Source: DASSUW01 sp963789005
GTDB lineage: Bacteria > Actinomycetota > Thermoleophilia > Solirubrobacterales > Solirubrobacteraceae
Length of the DNA: 64,000 bases
NCBI GenBank assembly: GCA_963789005.1
Contig: CAWBIZ010000004.1
Location: 310,001 to 374,000 of the forward strand
Direction: 5' to 3'
The position numbers and the translations under genes are program-made. The notes below the pieces were generated by a model. That model searched no databases, had not been told where the DNA came from, and saw nothing but the letters and a program-made list of their open reading frames with translations. Of this stretch, positions 57,701-64,000 are shown piece by piece (the stretch's first letter is position 1; each line of letters begins with the position of its first letter).

Positions 57701-58289
57701 CGCCGTGCGCCGCTTCATCGACCTCTACCCGGCGCTCGTGGCGTGGCGGGCGGGTTTGGCGCTGCTGCTGATCGAGCTCGACCGCGTCGACGAGGCGCGC
57801 GCCGAGTTCGAGCTCGTCCCCGCCGAGGAGATGCCGCGCGACGCCAACTGGCTGATCGGCGTCACGCTGCTCGCGGAGGTGTGCGGCGCGCTCGGCGACG
57901 GCGCGCGCGCCGAGGGGCTCTACGCGCTGCTCGAGCCCTACGCCGGGCGCAACGTGGTCGTAGGGCGCGCAGCGACGTGCAACGGCTCCGCTTCGCGGCT
58001 GCTGGGGATCCTCGCGGCGGCGATGCGGTCGTGGGAGCTCGCCGAGGGCCACTTCATCGACGCGCTGACGATGCACGAGCGCATGGCCGCGCATCCGTGG
58101 GTCGCGCGCACGCAGCTGGCGTACGCGGAGATGCTGCTCACGCGCGGCCGCCGCGGCGACCGCGCGCGGGCGAGGGCCCTGCTCGGCGACGCCGTGGGCA
58201 CGGCCGAGGCGCTCGGGATGGGCGTGGTCGTCGCGCGTGCGCGCGCGCTCGCGGCGGACGGTGGCGGGACCGTCGCCGCGCGGCGCTGA
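54753..58289 (+). CDS. AfsR/SARP-like transcriptional regulator with BTAD, AAA ATPase and TPR-like domains
   Basis: A very large regulator of 1178 residues. (1) About 1-90: winged-helix OmpR-like DNA-binding start (WTIRLCGPLAVSVGAEAAVL; RAELIDVLWPEDPPAAADSA; LLSKLRKALG). (2) About 95-245: bacterial transcriptional activator domain (BTAD), ending EALRAFEDLRVLLRDELGTT. (3) About 270-560: AAA-type ATPase, LVGRATELGVL, Walker A VTGDAGIGKTRLAAEIARRA, Walker B LVLVFDDLHWAD. (4) About 600-1178: helical TPR-like repeats. Members often activate secondary metabolism or stress genes in response to ATP and a ligand. It is inserted between metC-type and radA genes and no biosynthetic cluster adjoins it. 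Confidence 0.85.
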   Translation: MAWTIRLCGPLAVSVGAEAAVLPGRQGRLLFAYLVLNRERDCGRAELIDVLWPEDPPAAADSALSALLSKLRKALGDTALAGRSELRLVPPEPLDVDVEAAEAAAARAEAAIDDSDWAGAAEHAGAVLAVDLQTFLPDCEGPWVAEQRRELETIRLRALEALAEAGLRQGGRELGAAEQAARAAIAAAPFRETAHRLLMEIHEAAGNPAEALRAFEDLRVLLRDELGTTPGAAAMGVHERLLRGEPPGPARKASAEEIVISPWPGPLAAALDRHGLVGRATELGVLADCWRDAVAGTRRLVLVTGDAGIGKTRLAAEIARRAREDGAVVLYGRFDEDALAPYQPVVEMVRGWSSGASLVPLRERLGVRAAELGILFSEFGPPAPPPDEHLGDPDGRRLRLFDAIAALLDEAGAHAPLVLVFDDLHWADRPTLQLLRHLVRAPHPRRVLLLGTFREAELDAGHPLVELASDVRREGTMTRVPLSGLDEPEVAELVSSLGVDGVEPAFLSALHGETEGNPFFIEEVVRHLRASGGRLHAAGSLTDAGVPDGVREVTARRLRRLGAPTRQALQVAAVIGREFEFDVLEAVAPLDDDALISALEEGVDARVLREAGRVGRYAFTHTLVRATLYDGLSQLRRARLHGRVGEALKTLRAADVDPWLPQLAYHFAQAAPVEQPDRAIEYALTAARRADRLLAWDEAAQHHRAALRVRELTGAPDDAVRAGMLLDLGASEERAGMEREARSTSHAAAVLARRLGDATLLGRAALAHAGQWSILGRVDEERVAMLEEALAGLGDEDSPLRARLLARLALELYYSGDPARRLALSEEAVDLARRLGDLRTLAACLDARHYALWRPENVDERLAVAAELRAVAEQTGDPELELEGAGWTVVDLLEVGDMVGADVQIAAASKLAEALNRPLWRWWTSLLQCTRAQIVGDFALAERLADETLEIGRHGQAENAVNAYAQAIFNIRREQGRLAEVEPAVRRFIDLYPALVAWRAGLALLLIELDRVDEARAEFELVPAEEMPRDANWLIGVTLLAEVCGALGDGARAEGLYALLEPYAGRNVVVGRAATCNGSASRLLGILAAAMRSWELAEGHFIDALTMHERMAAHPWVARTQLAYAEMLLTRGRRGDRARARALLGDAVGTAEALGMGVVVARARALAADGGGTVAARR

Positions 58290-58334
58290 ACGCGGGGGCG
58301 AAGCGTCCGGCGCCGGGCCTACTGTCCGGGAGCC

Positions 58335-59678
58335 ATGGCCAAGCCCTCGACCGTCTTCGTCTGCTCCGCGTGCGCGACCGAGTCCGCGAAGTGGCACGGG
58401 CAGTGCCCGGGCTGCGGCGCGTGGAACACGCTGGCCGAGGAGGCGCGGGGCGCGGCCCGCTCGGCGGGCCCCGGCCGCGCCGCGCGGCCCGTGCGGCTCG
58501 CCGACGTCCAGCCCGAGCGCCACGCCCGCCTGTCGACCGGGATCGGCGAGCTCGACCGGATCCTCGGCGGCGGCGTCGTGCCCGGCTCGCTGGTGCTGAT
58601 CGGCGGCTCGCCGGGGATCGGCAAGTCGACGCTGACGTCGATGGCGCTGGGCCACATGCAGGGCGCCGGGCGGCGCACGCTCTACGTCTCCGGCGAGGAG
58701 TCGGCGGCGCAGATCCGCCTGCGGGCGGAGCGCCTGCCGGGCGCGGCGCTCGACGTGCCGGTGCTCGCGGAGACCGACCTCGACACCGTGCTCGCCACGC
58801 TCGACGCCGAGCGGCCCGAGGTCTGCGTGGTCGACTCGGTGCAGACGCTGCACGCCGCCAACCTCACGGGCGCGGCCGGGTCGGTCGGCCAGGTGCGCGA
58901 GGTCGCCGACCGGATCACGCGGCTTGCCAAGGCGCGCTCGATCGCGATCCTGCTCGTCGGGCACGTGACCAAGGAGGGCGCGCTCGCCGGCCCGCGGGTG
59001 CTCGAGCACCTCGTCGACTGCGTGCTGCAGTTCGAGGGCGAGCGCGAGCGGACGTACCGCACGCTGCGCGCGCTCAAGAACCGCTTCGGCTCGACCAACG
59101 ACGTCGGCGTCTTCGAGATGCGGTCGGGTGGGCTGGTCGAGGTGGCCGACGCGTCGGCGCGCTTCGTCGGCGAGGCCACCCGCGCGCCCGGGAGCGCGAT
59201 CCTCGCCGCGATGGAGGGGTCGCGGCCCCTGCTGGTCGAGGTCCAGGCGCTCGTCTCGCCCTCCGAGCTCGTCCCGCCGCGGCGGGTGGCGAACGGGATC
59301 GACCGCAACCGGCTCGCGCTCGTGCTCGCGGTGCTCGGCCGCCACGCCGGCGTGAGCGTCGGCTCGGCGGACGTGTTCGTCAACGTCGCCGGCGGCGTGC
59401 GGGTCGACGAGCCGGGCGCCGACCTCGCGGTCGCGCTGGCGGTCGCGAGCGCTCAGCGCGGAGCGCCGCTGGGCGGCGGCGAGCAGCCGATCGCGTGCTT
59501 CGGCGAGGTCGGCCTCACCGGTGAGCTGCGGACCGTCGCCCACCCCGACCGCCGGCTCGCCGAGGCCGCCAAGTTCGGCCTCCCGACGGCCATCGCTCCG
59601 GGCGAGGGGATCGCCACGCTGCGGCAGGCGCTGCGCGCCGCTCTGCCGGCCGCAACCGCCCCGAGAGCCGCCGCCTAA
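58335..59678 (+). CDS. radA: DNA repair protein RadA
   Basis: A 447-residue RecA-like helicase for branch migration in recombination. The N-terminal zinc finger CSACATESAKWHGQCPGCGA (C4) is followed by the ATPase core with Walker A GGSPGIGKSTLTSMA (about 96-110) and the RadA-specific KNRFG motif in LRALKNRFGSTNDVGVFEMR (about 244-263). The C-terminal Lon-like domain has VNVAGGVRVDEPGADLAVAL and GEVGLTGELRTV. Its stop codon TAA lies in the left arm of an inverted repeat shared with the disA promoter. radA-disA order is usual in actinobacteria and firmicutes. Confidence 0.97.
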   Translation: MAKPSTVFVCSACATESAKWHGQCPGCGAWNTLAEEARGAARSAGPGRAARPVRLADVQPERHARLSTGIGELDRILGGGVVPGSLVLIGGSPGIGKSTLTSMALGHMQGAGRRTLYVSGEESAAQIRLRAERLPGAALDVPVLAETDLDTVLATLDAERPEVCVVDSVQTLHAANLTGAAGSVGQVREVADRITRLAKARSIAILLVGHVTKEGALAGPRVLEHLVDCVLQFEGERERTYRTLRALKNRFGSTNDVGVFEMRSGGLVEVADASARFVGEATRAPGSAILAAMEGSRPLLVEVQALVSPSELVPPRRVANGIDRNRLALVLAVLGRHAGVSVGSADVFVNVAGGVRVDEPGADLAVALAVASAQRGAPLGGGEQPIACFGEVGLTGELRTVAHPDRRLAEAAKFGLPTAIAPGEGIATLRQALRAALPAATAPRAAA

Positions 59679-59713
59679 ACCGCTTCAGCCCGCACCCCAT
59701 ATGGGTTTAGGCG
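59672..59713. terminator. Inverted repeat across the radA stop and the disA promoter
   Basis: CGCCTAAACC (59672-59681) and GGTTTAGGCG (59704-59713) are perfect 10-bp arms with a 22-base loop that itself contains the palindrome CCCATATGGG. The radA stop TAA is inside the left arm and the probable -35 of disA (TTTAGG, 59706-59711) inside the right arm. It may be a terminator for radA, an operator for disA, or both. Confidence 0.55.
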
Positions 59714-59735
59714 ATGTTAACCCAACTGCTAGAAT
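59706..59735 (+). promoter_or_regulatory. Leaderless promoter of disA
   Basis: TTTAGG (59706-59711) and TAGAAT (59730-59735) are 18 bp apart. TAGAAT is a strong -10, and the RNA would start about 59742, exactly at GTG/ATG of disA (GTG 59742, ATG 59745). No Shine-Dalgarno is present, so translation is probably leaderless. Confidence 0.6.
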
Positions 59736-59744
59736 CAGGTGGTG

Positions 59745-60857
59745 ATGACGCCGCGATCAGGGGAGGAGCTCGGAGAGCTCGAGGCGCGGCAGGAACCCCG
59801 GTTGGTCAAGTCGCTGGAGATGGTCGCACCCGGCTCCGCGGTGCGTGAGGGCATCGACAACATCGTCCATGCGCGCACCGGTGGGCTGATCGTGATCGGC
59901 GATCCCGATGAGCTCGCGTTCCTCTTCTCGGGCGGCATCAAGCTCGACATCGACTACTCGCCGGCGATGATGTACCAGCTGGCGAAGATGGACGGCGCGA
60001 TCGCGCTCAACGGCACCGCGACCAAGATCGCCTGGTGCAACGTCCAGCTGATGCCCGACCCGACGATCCTGAGCTCGGAGACCGGCACGCGGCACCGCAC
60101 GGCCGAGCGCGTCTCCAAGCAGACCGACGCGCTGGTGATCGCCGTCTCCCAGCGCCGCGATGTCGTCTCGCTCTACGTCGACGGCGCGAAGTACATCCTC
60201 GAGGAGATCCCCGCCGTGCTGGCCAAGGCCAACCAGGCGCTCGCGACCCTCGACAAGTACCGCTCCCGCCTCGACCAGGTCTCGACCCGCCTCACGGCGC
60301 TCGAGTTCGAGGGCGGAGTGACGCTGCACGACGTGCTGACCGTCCTGCAGCGGGCGGAGCTCGTCACGCGCATGGCCGTCGAGATCGAGCGCTACATCGT
60401 CGAGCTCGGCTCAGAGGGCCGGCTGATCGAGATGCAGCTCGAGGAGACCATGGTCGGCGTGGCCGGCGACAAGGCCGCGCTGCTGCACGACTACCTCGCC
60501 GAGCCGCGCGACGACACGTTCGCCGTCGCGCTCGACGGCATCGCGCGCCTGGCGCACCAGGACCTGCTCGACTTCGGGCGGCTCGCCGAGCTGCTCGGCT
60601 ACGACCGCAAGGTCAACACGCTCGACTTTCCCGTCTCGCCCCGCGGCTACCGCATCCTCGGCCGCATCCCCCGGCTCCCGAAGCTGGTGGTGCAGAACAT
60701 CGTGCGCGAGTTCCGCGGGCTCGACGAGATCCTCGCCGCGACCGACCCCGAGCTGGAGTCGGTCGAAGGCGTCGGAGAGATCCGGGCGAAGGACATCCGC
60801 GAGGGCCTTCGCCGCCTACAGGAGATCAACCTCGTGGACCGCTACCTGCAGACATGA
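59745..60857 (+). CDS. disA: DNA integrity scanning protein DisA, diadenylate cyclase
   Basis: A 370-residue enzyme that makes c-di-AMP from two ATP and pauses at branched DNA. The DAC domain (about 15-145) has the DGA motif in YQLAKMDGAIALNGTATKIA and the RHR motif in GTRHRTAERVSKQTDALVIA. A linker helix follows and the C-terminal helix-hairpin-helix domain has LESVEGVGEIRAKDIREGLR for binding Holliday junctions. Promoter and start are leaderless in appearance (see 59706-59735). It is downstream of radA, which in other bacteria inhibits or tunes DisA. Confidence 0.97.
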   Translation: MTPRSGEELGELEARQEPRLVKSLEMVAPGSAVREGIDNIVHARTGGLIVIGDPDELAFLFSGGIKLDIDYSPAMMYQLAKMDGAIALNGTATKIAWCNVQLMPDPTILSSETGTRHRTAERVSKQTDALVIAVSQRRDVVSLYVDGAKYILEEIPAVLAKANQALATLDKYRSRLDQVSTRLTALEFEGGVTLHDVLTVLQRAELVTRMAVEIERYIVELGSEGRLIEMQLEETMVGVAGDKAALLHDYLAEPRDDTFAVALDGIARLAHQDLLDFGRLAELLGYDRKVNTLDFPVSPRGYRILGRIPRLPKLVVQNIVREFRGLDEILAATDPELESVEGVGEIRAKDIREGLRRLQEINLVDRYLQT

Positions 60858-60882
60858 GCATCCGGCACGCGGACGCACCCTG

Positions 60883-61467
60883 ATGAAGGAGGACACCATC
60901 CCCGAGACAGTGACCGACGAGCAGATCGAAGACCTGGAGATCACGCGCGAGGCGGAGTGCATCGATTTCAGCATCGGTGACAACGTCGTCTATCCCCATC
61001 ACGGGGCTGGACAGGTCATCAAGAAGGAGGACAAGGAGATCCTCGGCGAGGTGCGCCAGTACCTCACGATCAAGATCCTCCACAACGACATGACCGTCAT
61101 GGTCCCGTGCGAGAACGCCGGCAAGGCCGGCCTGCGCCGGGTCATCGACGAGGACACGGTCAAGAAGGTCCTGTCCGTCCTCACGGACGACGTGTCGGAG
61201 ATGCCCAAGAACTGGAACCGCCGCTTCAAGCACAACCGCGACAAGATCAAGACCGGCGACATCTACGAGCTCGCCGAGGTCGTCCGCAACCTCGCCGTCC
61301 GGGAGCAGGACAAGGGCCTGTCGACCGGCGAGAAGCAGATGTACACGCGGGCCAAGAAGATCCTGGCGTCCGAGATGATGTATGCCCTGGAGAAGAGCGA
61401 AGACGACGCCGAGGCCTACCTCGACGACCTTCTCCAGCGCTCGGAGAAGCTGGCGGCCGCCTCATAG
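60883..61467 (+). CDS. carD: CarD-family RNA polymerase-binding transcription factor
   Basis: A 194-residue CarD protein. The RNA-polymerase interaction (Tudor-like) domain has IGDNVVYPHHGAGQVIKKED (about 31-50), and the C-terminal helical DNA-minor-groove domain has MPKNWNRRFKHNRDKIKTGD with the conserved Trp and KILASEMMYALEKSEDDAEA near the end. It stabilises open promoter complexes at rRNA and other promoters. ATG 60883 includes a 25-residue acidic leader. AAGGAGG lies at 60886-60892 inside that leader, so the real start may be the GTG at 60910 or an unusual ATC at 60898. Usual neighbour of disA and ispD in actinobacteria. Confidence 0.93.
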   Translation: MKEDTIPETVTDEQIEDLEITREAECIDFSIGDNVVYPHHGAGQVIKKEDKEILGEVRQYLTIKILHNDMTVMVPCENAGKAGLRRVIDEDTVKKVLSVLTDDVSEMPKNWNRRFKHNRDKIKTGDIYELAEVVRNLAVREQDKGLSTGEKQMYTRAKKILASEMMYALEKSEDDAEAYLDDLLQRSEKLAAAS

Positions 61468-61490
61468 GCGCCGCGCGCCCGAATCGATAG

Positions 61491-62192
61491 ATGGCGGTCG
61501 CGCTCCTCGTGGCCGCCGGCAGCGGCGAACGCCTTGGCGCCGGACGGCCCAAGGCGTTCGTCGTTCTGGCGGGTCGCCCGATGCTCGAGTGGTCGCTCGA
61601 GGCGCTGCGGGCAGCCGGAGTGGACGAGGTCGTCGTGGCGGTGCCGGCGGGCACGGCGATCGTCGGCGACGGCGTCGTGGCGGTCGGCGACGAGGCGCTC
61701 GCGCTGGGCGCGCGCGTCGTGGAGGGCGGCGCCACCCGCTCGGCGTCGGTGCGAGCGGCGCTGGCCGCCGCGCCGCCGGACCACCACGTGGTCGTCCACG
61801 ACGCCGCGCGGCCGCTCGTGACCGCCGAGCACTTCCGGGCGGCGCTGGACGCGCTGGCGGAGGCCGACTGCGCGATCGCGGCGGCGCCGGTGACGGACAC
61901 GGTGAAGGAGGCGGGGGCGGACCGGGTGGTCACCGCCACGCTCGACCGCTCCCGCCTGTGGGCGATCCAGACGCCGCAGGCGTTCCGGCGCGCCGTGCTC
62001 GAGCGGGCGCTCGACGTCCCAGGCGACGTGCTCGCGGCCGCGACCGACGACGCCTGGCTGGTGGAGCGGGCCGGCGGCACGGTGCGGGTCGTAGAGTCAT
62101 CGCCCGCCAACCTCAAGGTGACGACCCCCCACGACCTGCTGATCGCCGAGCACCTCCTTGCTGACCGACTATCACGTCCACCTGCGTCCTGA
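61491..62192 (+). CDS. ispD: 2-C-methyl-D-erythritol 4-phosphate cytidylyltransferase
   Basis: A 233-residue enzyme of the MEP pathway that attaches CMP to MEP. It starts VALLVAAGSGERLGAGRPKA (about 3-22), the CTP-binding glycine-rich loop with the conserved Arg and Lys, then VHDAARPLVTAEHFRAALDA (about 103-122), AAPVTDTVKE, WAIQTPQAFRRAVLERA and DDAWLVERAGGTVRVVESSP with NLKVTTPHDLLIAEHLL. Length normal. The 3' end overlaps the TTG start of the PHP-phosphatase gene by 35 bp. Confidence 0.96.
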   Translation: MAVALLVAAGSGERLGAGRPKAFVVLAGRPMLEWSLEALRAAGVDEVVVAVPAGTAIVGDGVVAVGDEALALGARVVEGGATRSASVRAALAAAPPDHHVVVHDAARPLVTAEHFRAALDALAEADCAIAAAPVTDTVKEAGADRVVTATLDRSRLWAIQTPQAFRRAVLERALDVPGDVLAAATDDAWLVERAGGTVRVVESSPANLKVTTPHDLLIAEHLLADRLSRPPAS

Positions 62193-62988
62193 CGACTCGG
62201 ACGCGACCGCCGCCGAGTACTTCACGCCCGCCAACGCCGAGCGCTACCGCGACACGGCGGCCGAGCGGGGGATCGCCGAGCTCGGGGTCGCCGAGCACGT
62301 CCACCGCTTCAGCGCCGCGCTCGACGTCTGGGATCACCCCCTCTGGCGCGAGTGGGGGGCGCGCGACGACCTCGACGCCTACTGCGGCTTCGTGCGCGAG
62401 GAGACCGACCTGCGGCTGGGGATCGAGGCCGACTACATCGCGGGGCGCGAGGACCGCATGGCCGCGCTGCTCGACGGCCGCGACTGGGACTACGTGGTCG
62501 GCTCCGTGCACTTCCTGCGCGACCGCTCGCTCGACACCGACGAGTACTCGGTGTGGGGGGCGGGGGAGTCTGTCGAGCGGGTCTGGCGCCGCTACTTCGA
62601 GACCGTCGCCGAGTCGGCTCGCTCCGGCCTCTACGACATCATCGCCCACCCCGACCTGGTGAAGGTCTGGGGCGCGTCCGCCCCGCGGCCGGAGGGCGAC
62701 CTGCGGCGCTACTACGAGCCCGCCGTCGAGGCGTTCGCGGACGCCGGCGTGGCCGTCGAGCTCTCCACCGCGGGCTGGCGCAAGCCGGTCGGCGAGCAGT
62801 ACCCGTCGGTGCCGTTCCTGGAGATGCTCGTCGACGCCGGCTGCCCGCTGGCGCTCTCGAGCGACGCCCACGTGCCCGACCAGCTCGGCTTCGAGTACGA
62901 GCGGGCGGTCGAGCTGCTGGAGAAGGTCGGCGTGACCGAGATCGCCGTCTTCGAGCGCCGGGAGCGGCGGATGGAGCCGCTCGGGTGA
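62158..62988 (+). CDS. PHP-domain histidinol-phosphatase-like phosphoesterase
   Basis: A 276-residue metal-dependent phosphoesterase of the PHP family, HisK/HisJ type. Starting from TTG 62158, the first motif is LTDYHVHLRPDDSDATAAEY (DxHxH at about 4-8); further metal ligands are in LGVAEHVHRF, LGIEADYIAGRE, YVVGSVHFLRD, YDIIAHPDLVKVWG and LALSSDAHVPDQLGFEYERA. It probably dephosphorylates histidinol phosphate, which would be an odd companion for ispD and ispF. Its start overlaps ispD and its stop overlaps ispF (GTGA), so it is locked into the isoprenoid transcript. Another phosphate ester substrate cannot be excluded. Confidence 0.82.
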   Translation: MLTDYHVHLRPDDSDATAAEYFTPANAERYRDTAAERGIAELGVAEHVHRFSAALDVWDHPLWREWGARDDLDAYCGFVREETDLRLGIEADYIAGREDRMAALLDGRDWDYVVGSVHFLRDRSLDTDEYSVWGAGESVERVWRRYFETVAESARSGLYDIIAHPDLVKVWGASAPRPEGDLRRYYEPAVEAFADAGVAVELSTAGWRKPVGEQYPSVPFLEMLVDAGCPLALSSDAHVPDQLGFEYERAVELLEKVGVTEIAVFERRERRMEPLG

Positions 62989-63446
62989 CGCGCACCGGGA
63001 TCGGGATCGACTCCCACCCCTTCGAACCGGGCCGCCGGCTCGTGCTCGGGGGCGTCGAGATCCCGTTCGAGCTCGGGCTCGCGGGCCACTCCGACGCGGA
63101 CGTGCTCGCCCACGCGATCGCCGACGCGCTGCTGGGCGCGGCCGGGCTGGGCGACATCGGGCAGCACTTCCCGGACACCGACGAGGCGTGGCGCGACGCT
63201 GACTCGCTCGAGCTGCTGCGCACGGTCGTCGCGCGGGTGCGGGAGGCCGGTCACGAGCTGGTCCACGTCGACGCGACGGTCATGCTCGAGCGCCCGAAGC
63301 TCGCGCCGCACCGCGAGGCCATCCACGAGTCGCTGGCCGCCGTCCTCCAGTGCACGGTGAACGTGAAGGCGACGACCGGCGAGGGGATGGGGTTCGTCGG
63401 CCGCGGCGAGGGCGCCTCCGCGATGGCGATCGCGACCCTCGACTAG
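62985..63446 (+). CDS. ispF: 2-C-methyl-D-erythritol 2,4-cyclodiphosphate synthase
   Basis: A 153-residue MEP pathway enzyme that cyclises CDP-ME 2-phosphate with loss of CMP. Zn ligands appear in GIGIDSHPFEPGRRLVLGGV (D-x-H) and the conserved AGHSDADVLAHAIADALLGA with LGDIGQHFPDTDEAWRDADS. VNVKATTGEGMGFVGRGEG is the CDP-binding C-terminal motif. It is a homotrimer in the family. GTG 62985 overlaps the PHP gene stop. The cysS gene follows 11 bp later. Confidence 0.96.
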   Translation: MTRTGIGIDSHPFEPGRRLVLGGVEIPFELGLAGHSDADVLAHAIADALLGAAGLGDIGQHFPDTDEAWRDADSLELLRTVVARVREAGHELVHVDATVMLERPKLAPHREAIHESLAAVLQCTVNVKATTGEGMGFVGRGEGASAMAIATLD

Positions 63447-63457
63447 GCTCCGCGCTC

Positions 63458-64000
63458 GTGGCGATCCGGCTCTACGACACGCGCACGCGGGAGGTGCGGC
63501 CGTTCGAGCCGCGTGACCCGTCGCGGGTGGGCATCTACGCCTGCGGGCCGACGGTCTACTCGCGCGTGCACGTGGGGAACGCGCGGCCGTTCGTGGTCTT
63601 CTCGCAGCTCAAGCGCTTCCTCGAGCACGAGGGCTACGGGGTCACGTTGGTGGCCAACATCACCGACATCAACGACAAGATCTACGACGCCGCGCGGGCG
63701 GCCGGGCGCGACTCGGCGGGGCTCGCGCGCGAGATGACCGCGCACTACGTCGACGACACGGAGCGGCTCGGGCTCGGGCGGCCCGACCACGAGCCGCTGG
63801 CCTCGGAGTACGTGGGACCGATCGTCGACCTGATCGCGGCCCTGGTGGAGCGCGGGCACGCCTACGAGGTCGAGGGGGACGTGCTCTTCCGCGTGCGGAC
63901 GCTCGAGGAGTACGGGTCGCTGTCGCGTCGGGACGTGGACCAGATGGACCAGGGCGAGGGCGTCGAAGGCGCGGACCGCAAGGAGGATCCGCTCGACTTC
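63458..64000 (+). CDS. cysS: Cysteinyl-tRNA synthetase (5' part, runs off the window)
   Basis: The first 181 codons of a class I synthetase; the gene continues beyond base 64000. Visible are VAIRLYDTRTREVRPFEPRD, IYACGPTVYSRVHVGNARPF (with the Zn-ligand Cys and the HIGH-like VHVGN), LVANITDINDKIYDAARAAG and GADRKEDPLDF, which leads into the next conserved region outside the window. Alternatives such as MshC (the mycothiol ligase) share this start, but the KEDPLDF-type sequence and the ispF-cysS order favour CysS. GTG 63458 is the start. Confidence 0.9.
   Translation, partial: MAIRLYDTRTREVRPFEPRDPSRVGIYACGPTVYSRVHVGNARPFVVFSQLKRFLEHEGYGVTLVANITDINDKIYDAARAAGRDSAGLAREMTAHYVDDTERLGLGRPDHEPLASEYVGPIVDLIAALVERGHAYEVEGDVLFRVRTLEEYGSLSRRDVDQMDQGEGVEGADRKEDPLDF

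Noticed and set aside
54621..59543. Very long minus-strand open frame (about 1640 codons) opposite the BTAD regulator and radA
   Set aside because: It is a shadow of GC-rich codons on the plus strand. Its composition is dominated by Arg, Gly, Leu and Val with no motifs, while the plus strand encodes two clear proteins.

Overview
The window is very GC-rich DNA (roughly 70% or more) with many GTG and TTG starts, stop/start overlaps (ATGA, GTGA) and hardly any spacing between genes. Gene content and order point to a high-GC actinobacterium, most likely of the Solirubrobacterales (class Thermoleophilia). The clues are the actinobacterial run tilS-hpt-ftsH-folP-folB-folK-coaX-dusB-greA-lysS-clpC-radA-disA-carD-ispD-ispF-cysS, a BTAD-type regulator and many class III cyclase pieces. 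The taxonomic call is inference. No rRNA, tRNA, CRISPR array, transposase or phage gene was seen.

Region 1 (1-3.2 kb) holds a compact set that looks like a ceramide/sphingolipid pathway: a serine-palmitoyltransferase-type enzyme, divergent from a GNAT protein resembling the bacterial ceramide synthase family, followed 16 bp later by a fatty-acid 2-hydroxylase-type membrane enzyme. Region 2 (3.2-11.2 kb) has a DNA glycosylase, a thiamine-precursor ABC importer under a TPP riboswitch, an MFS transporter, a decayed adenylate cyclase and a MoxR/VWA pair. Region 3 (11.2-20.2 kb) has an ArsA-centred operon, a Ca2+/H+ antiporter with a TerC protein, and two members (A, B) of an unusual intergenic repeat family built of hairpins between inverted terminal repeats.

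Region 4 (20.2-32.4 kb) has fatty-acid beta-oxidation genes with a split and refused FadB architecture, a sirtuin, a three-domain cell-wall hydrolase, a nucleoside phosphorylase, two phasin-like proteins, an SCP2 protein and a possible structured RNA with an intrinsic terminator just before a cyclase gene. Region 5 (32.4-64 kb) is the conserved chromosomal backbone: tRNA modification and translation, purine salvage, folate, CoA, proteolysis, c-di-AMP, isoprenoids and cysteinyl-tRNA synthetase. It is interrupted by a LacI/Lrp/EamA block, a TetR-MMPL pair, repeat element C with a broken AbiEi/DUF559 gene, and a 1178-residue BTAD/AAA regulator. folE, often found in this run in actinobacteria, is absent between ftsH and folP.

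Three genes show apparent frameshifts or start problems (folP, the AbiEi/DUF559 gene, the EamA transporter). They may be real lesions or sequence errors. The observations most worth following are the ceramide cluster, the hairpin-array repeat family, a 40-bp palindromic repeat inside 5' coding regions, and the RNA leader of the cyclase gene.
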